A stretch of 14,606 nucleotides of DNA from DATBDM01 sp036269915 (GTDB lineage Bacteria; Actinomycetota; Thermoleophilia; Solirubrobacterales; Solirubrobacteraceae), in the NCBI GenBank assembly GCA_036269915.1, contig DATBDM010000240.1, positions 1 to 14,606 on the forward strand. The letters are read 5' to 3'. The position numbers and the translations under genes are program-made. Shown piece by piece: positions 12,124 through 14,606 of this stretch. Each line of letters opens with the position of its first letter. The first letter of the stretch is position 1. The notes beneath the pieces were generated by a model. That model was given only the letters and a program-made list of their open reading frames with translations. It did no database searches and was not told the DNA's origin.

Positions 12124-13163
12124 TGCGTGACCCGGCCGGGCCGTGGTCGCAGCCCGCGGTCGGCGGGACGGCCGCCGTCGTCGGCGAGATCGTCGTCGGG
12201 CGCCTCGCCGTGCGTCACCGCGTCGTCCTCGCCGACCACCGGCCTGTCGCCGCGGTCGGCTCTGGCCGGCTCGGACACCTCGCGCGTGATCGGCTCGAGC
12301 GCCGCCAGCACCTCGTCGGCGAGCTGCGGACCGTCGCTGTCGAGCGCCGGCGTCGCGGCGACGCGCACGACGACCTCGTCGCGGTCGACCTCCTCCAGCG
12401 CGATCTGCGGCTCGCTGCGCAGCGGCGTCGTGAGGACCTCCTCGAGCAGCCGCTGGATCTCGCTGGGCTTCACGTCCGGGCGCAGGCGCGCGCGCAGGTC
12501 GACCGAGGCGGGCTCGCGCAGCGGCACCACCGCGGCGGTGAGCACGATGTTGTTCGGGACCATGATCGAGTCCTGGCCCTGCGTGAAGGTCGTGTAGAGC
12601 AGACCGAGCGAGGCCACGGTGCCCTCGAGCTGGCCGGCGAGGCCGCCGGCCTGCAGCCGTACGCGCTCGCCGACCTTGAACGGCCGCGCGGCGATCAGGA
12701 CCATGCCGGCGATCAGGTTGCCGAGCGTCTGCTGGGCCGCGAGGCCGACGACGACCGCGGTGATGGCGCCGCCGACGGCCAGCGTCTGCGGCGTCAGCCC
12801 GGCGATCCGCAGCGCCGCGAGCGTCGCGACGACCAGGAACGCCAGCCGGATCAGGAACCCGACGGTGCCGGCCGTCGCGGGATCCATGCGCCGGAAGAGC
12901 GCGGGCGCGACGAAGCGGCCGACGTCGCGGGCCAGCGCGTAGCCGAGGGCGAGCAGCAGCAGCGCCGCGGCGACGCGGACCGGCGTATCGAGCCCGAACA
13001 GCCGTTCGCGCTCGACGTAGGCGACGATCGTCAGGATGACCAGCGGCACCAGCACCAGCAGCTCGCGGCGCGCCTGGCGGGCGCGCTGGGCGGTCTGGAG
13101 CGTCAGCGTGCGGGCGCGCGCGGGCGCATGGTGGAGCGCGTTCTGTCGCGATCGTCGCATCAT
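12108..13163 (-). CDS. Small-conductance mechanosensitive channel, MscS family
   Basis: A 351-residue membrane protein. A basic N-terminus (about 1-33) is followed by hydrophobic helices at about 34-50, 62-78 and 98-120, then the pore-lining helix region 125-160 (AVGGAITAVVVGLAAQQTLGNLIAGMVLIAARPF). The MscS beta-domain opening (KVGERVRL) and SIMVPNNIVLTAAVVP follow. The Ala/Gly-rich pore helix and the QQTLGN turn are family hallmarks. It releases solutes on hypo-osmotic shock. The last 60 residues form a charged Asp/Arg/Pro-rich cytoplasmic tail of unknown use. Start choice is uncertain: ATG 13163 or 13160, or GTG 13175 upstream; no clear ribosome site was seen. The same reading frame stays open upstream through the radical SAM gene, but that sequence is shadow. 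Confidence 0.9.
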   Translation of the reverse strand: MMRRSRQNALHHAPARARTLTLQTAQRARQARRELLVLVPLVILTIVAYVERERLFGLDTPVRVAAALLLLALGYALARDVGRFVAPALFRRMDPATAGTVGFLIRLAFLVVATLAALRIAGLTPQTLAVGGAITAVVVGLAAQQTLGNLIAGMVLIAARPFKVGERVRLQAGGLAGQLEGTVASLGLLYTTFTQGQDSIMVPNNIVLTAAVVPLREPASVDLRARLRPDVKPSEIQRLLEEVLTTPLRSEPQIALEEVDRDEVVVRVAATPALDSDGPQLADEVLAALEPITREVSEPARADRGDRPVVGEDDAVTHGEAPDDDLADDGGRPADRGLRPRPGRVTQGYGA

Positions 13164-13169
13164 CGAAGC

Positions 13170-13203
13170 CAACACGGGACCAGTTGCCCGGTTTCTCGTG
13201 TTG
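13170..13203. promoter_or_regulatory. Inverted repeat between the radical SAM gene and mscS
   Basis: CAACACG (13170-13176) and CGTGTTG (13197-13203) are perfect 7-bp arms with a 20-nt centre, in the 68-bp gap before mscS. The centre also holds CGGG and CCCG (13175-13178, 13187-13190), which could form a competing stem. It may be a terminator for the radical SAM gene or an operator for mscS; the sequence does not decide between them. Confidence 0.35.
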
Positions 13204-13231
13204 TGACCCTCCTCACACCTGGACGGCGGGC

Positions 13232-14261
13232 TCAGAAGAGCGACTGCTGCGCGGGCGGCGCGGCCGGTGGGGCCGGCTCGAAGCGCGACTCCCGGCGCGC
13301 CGCGCGGTGCTTGAAGCGGTCGCGCGCCGCCGTGCCACGCGCCCATGGCGCGCCCGCGTCGCGCTCGATCGTCCGCCGTTCGTCCGCGGGCAGGTACGCG
13401 CCGCTGCGGTACAGCGCCTCGTAGCGCTCCACCAGCTCCGGGCGCTGCTCGCGCAGCCAGCCGAAGAACACGTCGCGCACCGACCCGCGCAGGAACAGCG
13501 TCTGGCCGCCGATGTGCACCGCGCCCGCCTCGGTGGCGAGGGCGACGATCCGCTCGACCTGCTCCGGGCTGTCGTTGATGCCCGGCATCAGCGGGGCGAT
13601 CAGGACCCCGGTCGGGATGCCGGCGCGGTTGAGCTCGGCGACCGCCTCGAGCCGGGCCCGCGGATGCGGCGTGTGCGGCTCGGTGGCCCGCCAGGCCTTC
13701 TCGTCGAGCGTCGGGACCGACAGGCAGGCGCTCACCTCCGTCCGCTCGGAGATCTGCTGCAGCAGGTCGAGGTCGCGCAGCACGAGCGGCGACTTCGTGA
13801 GGATCGAGCACGGGTTGGCCGCGTCGCGCATCACCTCCCAGATGCCACGCATGAGCTTGTAGCGCCCCTCGACCCACTGGTAGGGGTCCGTGTTGGTTCC
13901 CAGCGCGACGTGCTCGCCTCGCCACGACGGGCGGCCGAGCTCGACCCGCAGGACCTCCGGGACGTTGACCTTGACGATGATCTCCCGCTCGAAGTCCCGC
14001 CCGGCGTCGTACTCGAGGTACTCGTGCGTCGGACGGGCAAAGCAATACACAGGCGTGCGTGCACCCCCGATAGGGATTGACCGTCCAGCTGAACGGGACA
14101 CGGGAGTTGCCCGGGACGTGGTTCAGTGCGGACTTGGTGTGGATCTCGTGGAAGCGGATGTCGAGCGCCTCTGGGGCGTCGAACGTCCGCGTCACGGCGT
14201 CGGCGTAGCCGGGCAGGCGGGCCTGCCGGTCGGCTGCGACGGATTGCGATTGCCAGCGCAC
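13232..14261 (-). pseudogene. Rv2578c/SplB-like radical SAM protein (COG1533 family), frameshifted in the cluster-binding motif
   Basis: Two adjoining frames together encode one radical SAM protein. The 5' frame (GTG 14261 to 14049, 71 residues) starts MRWQSQSV and ends RGCTHAC. The 3' frame (14047 to the stop at 13234-13232) starts YCFARPTHEYLEYDAG and ends QQSLF. Joined with one residue between them they give about 343 residues, the length expected for the Rv2578c family, with CTHACxYC (CxxxCxxC) for the [4Fe-4S] cluster and SAM. Later blocks include GTNTDPYQWVEGRY and SILTKSPL. The break fits loss of one TG unit from (TG)3 at 14051-14046. Everything else looks intact, so a sequencing error, a recent mutation or frameshifting are all possible. 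The family is related to spore photoproduct lyase; the reaction is unknown. A LexA box touches the start codon. Confidence 0.85.
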
Positions 14262-14274
14262 GAACGTATGTTCG
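14261..14274. promoter_or_regulatory. LexA-binding SOS box
   Basis: CGAACGTATGTTCG has the form CGAAC-N4-GTTCG, matching the Gram-positive/actinobacterial LexA operator, with the centre GTAT fitting RNRY. It ends exactly at the first base of the radical SAM GTG start (14261) and would cover the -10/start region. It lies within the 42-bp gap after miaB. Bound LexA would block transcription of the radical SAM gene and possibly read-through into mscS. Confidence 0.8.
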
Positions 14275-14303
14275 CATGCTCGGCGGACGGATGCGAGCCG
14301 GTG

Positions 14304-14606
14304 TCAGCCCGCGGCGCGCGCGAGCAGCGACATCTCGCCGCTCAGCGTCTGCGACGTCGCCGCCGCTACGCGCACCGGCACGATCTCGCCCGGCTGCGCC
14401 AGGCCGTCGAAGTTGACGACCTTGTTGTGGCGCGTGCGGCCGCGCAGGCGGCTCGCGTCGGTCCGCGAGCTGCCCTCGACGAGCACGTCGAGCGTGCGCC
14501 CGACGAAGCGCTGGGCGCGCTCGCGCGCCCGCCGCTGGACGACCTCGACGAGCTGCTCGATGCGCTCGACCGCGACCTCGTGGGGCACGAACTCGTCGGT
14601 GAACTC
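14304..14606 (-). CDS. miaB: MiaB C-terminal part (tRNA-2-methylthio-N6-dimethylallyladenosine synthase), partial
   Basis: The frame enters from the right edge and ends at TGA (14306-14304), giving 100 residues. It begins EFTDEFVPHEVAVERIEQLVEVVQ, the end of the methylthiotransferase radical SAM domain. A TRAM RNA-binding domain follows (RFVGRTLDVLVEGSSR, then LRGRTRHNKVVNFDG, GEIVPVRVAAATSQTLSGE). The internal GTG at 14588 is a valine codon, not a start. MiaB adds the methylthio group to i6A37 made by MiaA. RGRTRHNKVVNF is characteristic of MiaB as opposed to RimO or MtaB. The two clusters' cysteines lie outside the window. The radical SAM gene follows after 42 bp on the same strand. Confidence 0.92.
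   Translation of the reverse strand, partial: EFTDEFVPHEVAVERIEQLVEVVQRRARERAQRFVGRTLDVLVEGSSRTDASRLRGRTRHNKVVNFDGLAQPGEIVPVRVAAATSQTLSGEMSLLARAAG

Noticed and set aside
12108..14261. A 717-codon minus-strand frame that would fuse the radical SAM N-terminus to the MscS channel
   Set aside because: The middle part (14048 to about 13164) is out of frame with the conserved radical SAM protein and has no recognisable sequence. The run is open only because of the frameshift and high GC, so it is not a real fusion.
1..14606. tRNA, rRNA, CRISPR array, insertion sequence, phage att site or toxin-antitoxin module
   Set aside because: No cloverleaf, regularly spaced repeat, transposase, terminal inverted repeat or small toxin-like pair could be seen on either strand by reading; gaps between genes are too short to hide most of these.

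Overview
The window looks like a chromosomal segment of a very GC-rich actinobacterium. The best guess is class Thermoleophilia (Solirubrobacter/Conexibacter-like). The reasons are a MurT/GatD pair, an actinobacterial-type DapD, a MiaB...MiaA-DapF...HflX neighbourhood, an Rv2578c-type radical SAM protein, and very tight packing with GTG starts. The taxon is inferred from protein style only; no rRNA or marker search was possible. No tRNA, rRNA, CRISPR array, IS element or phage gene was seen, and no gene-free stretch exceeds about 70 bp.

Layout, left to right. Positions 1-853 carry the end of murT and all of gatD (amidation of peptidoglycan D-Glu). An orphan ProX/OpuAC-type lipoprotein (866-1822, +) converges on a membrane-embedded M28 peptidase (1819-2997, -). 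The peptidase is divergent from dut (3026-3481, +), which converges on hflX (3470-4822, -). hflX is divergent from a dapE-dapC pair (4839-7009, +). That pair converges on a four-gene minus-strand operon, miaA-dapF-dapD-VOC (10096 down to 7006). miaA is divergent from a FIST-domain sensor plus SDR oxidoreductase pair (10130-12087, +). These converge on mscS (12108-13163, -), behind which lie a radical SAM gene (14261-13232, -, frameshifted) and the 3' end of miaB (14606-14304, -).

How the genes fit together. dapD, dapC, dapE and dapF represent all four steps of the succinylase branch from tetrahydrodipicolinate to meso-diaminopimelate. With MurT/GatD they make peptidoglycan supply the main theme. 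miaA and miaB act one after the other on tRNA A37. dut, HflX and the radical SAM protein belong to nucleotide hygiene, ribosome rescue and DNA repair.

Most notable observations. (1) The radical SAM gene starts on a near-perfect LexA/SOS box and its product ends in QQSLF, a sliding-clamp-binding-type peptide; a loss of one TG unit breaks the frame inside its [4Fe-4S] motif. (2) The DapF homologue has Ser in place of both catalytic Cys residues. (3) Two divergent gene pairs share back-to-back -10 elements of form ANNNTANNNT, and at least six genes have a -10-like hexamer only 7-9 nt before the start codon, which predicts leaderless mRNAs. (4) Convergent genes overlap at their stop codons, in places inside perfect hairpins. 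(5) The M28 peptidase has about 70 extra residues with hydrophobic helices between its first two metal-ligand motifs.
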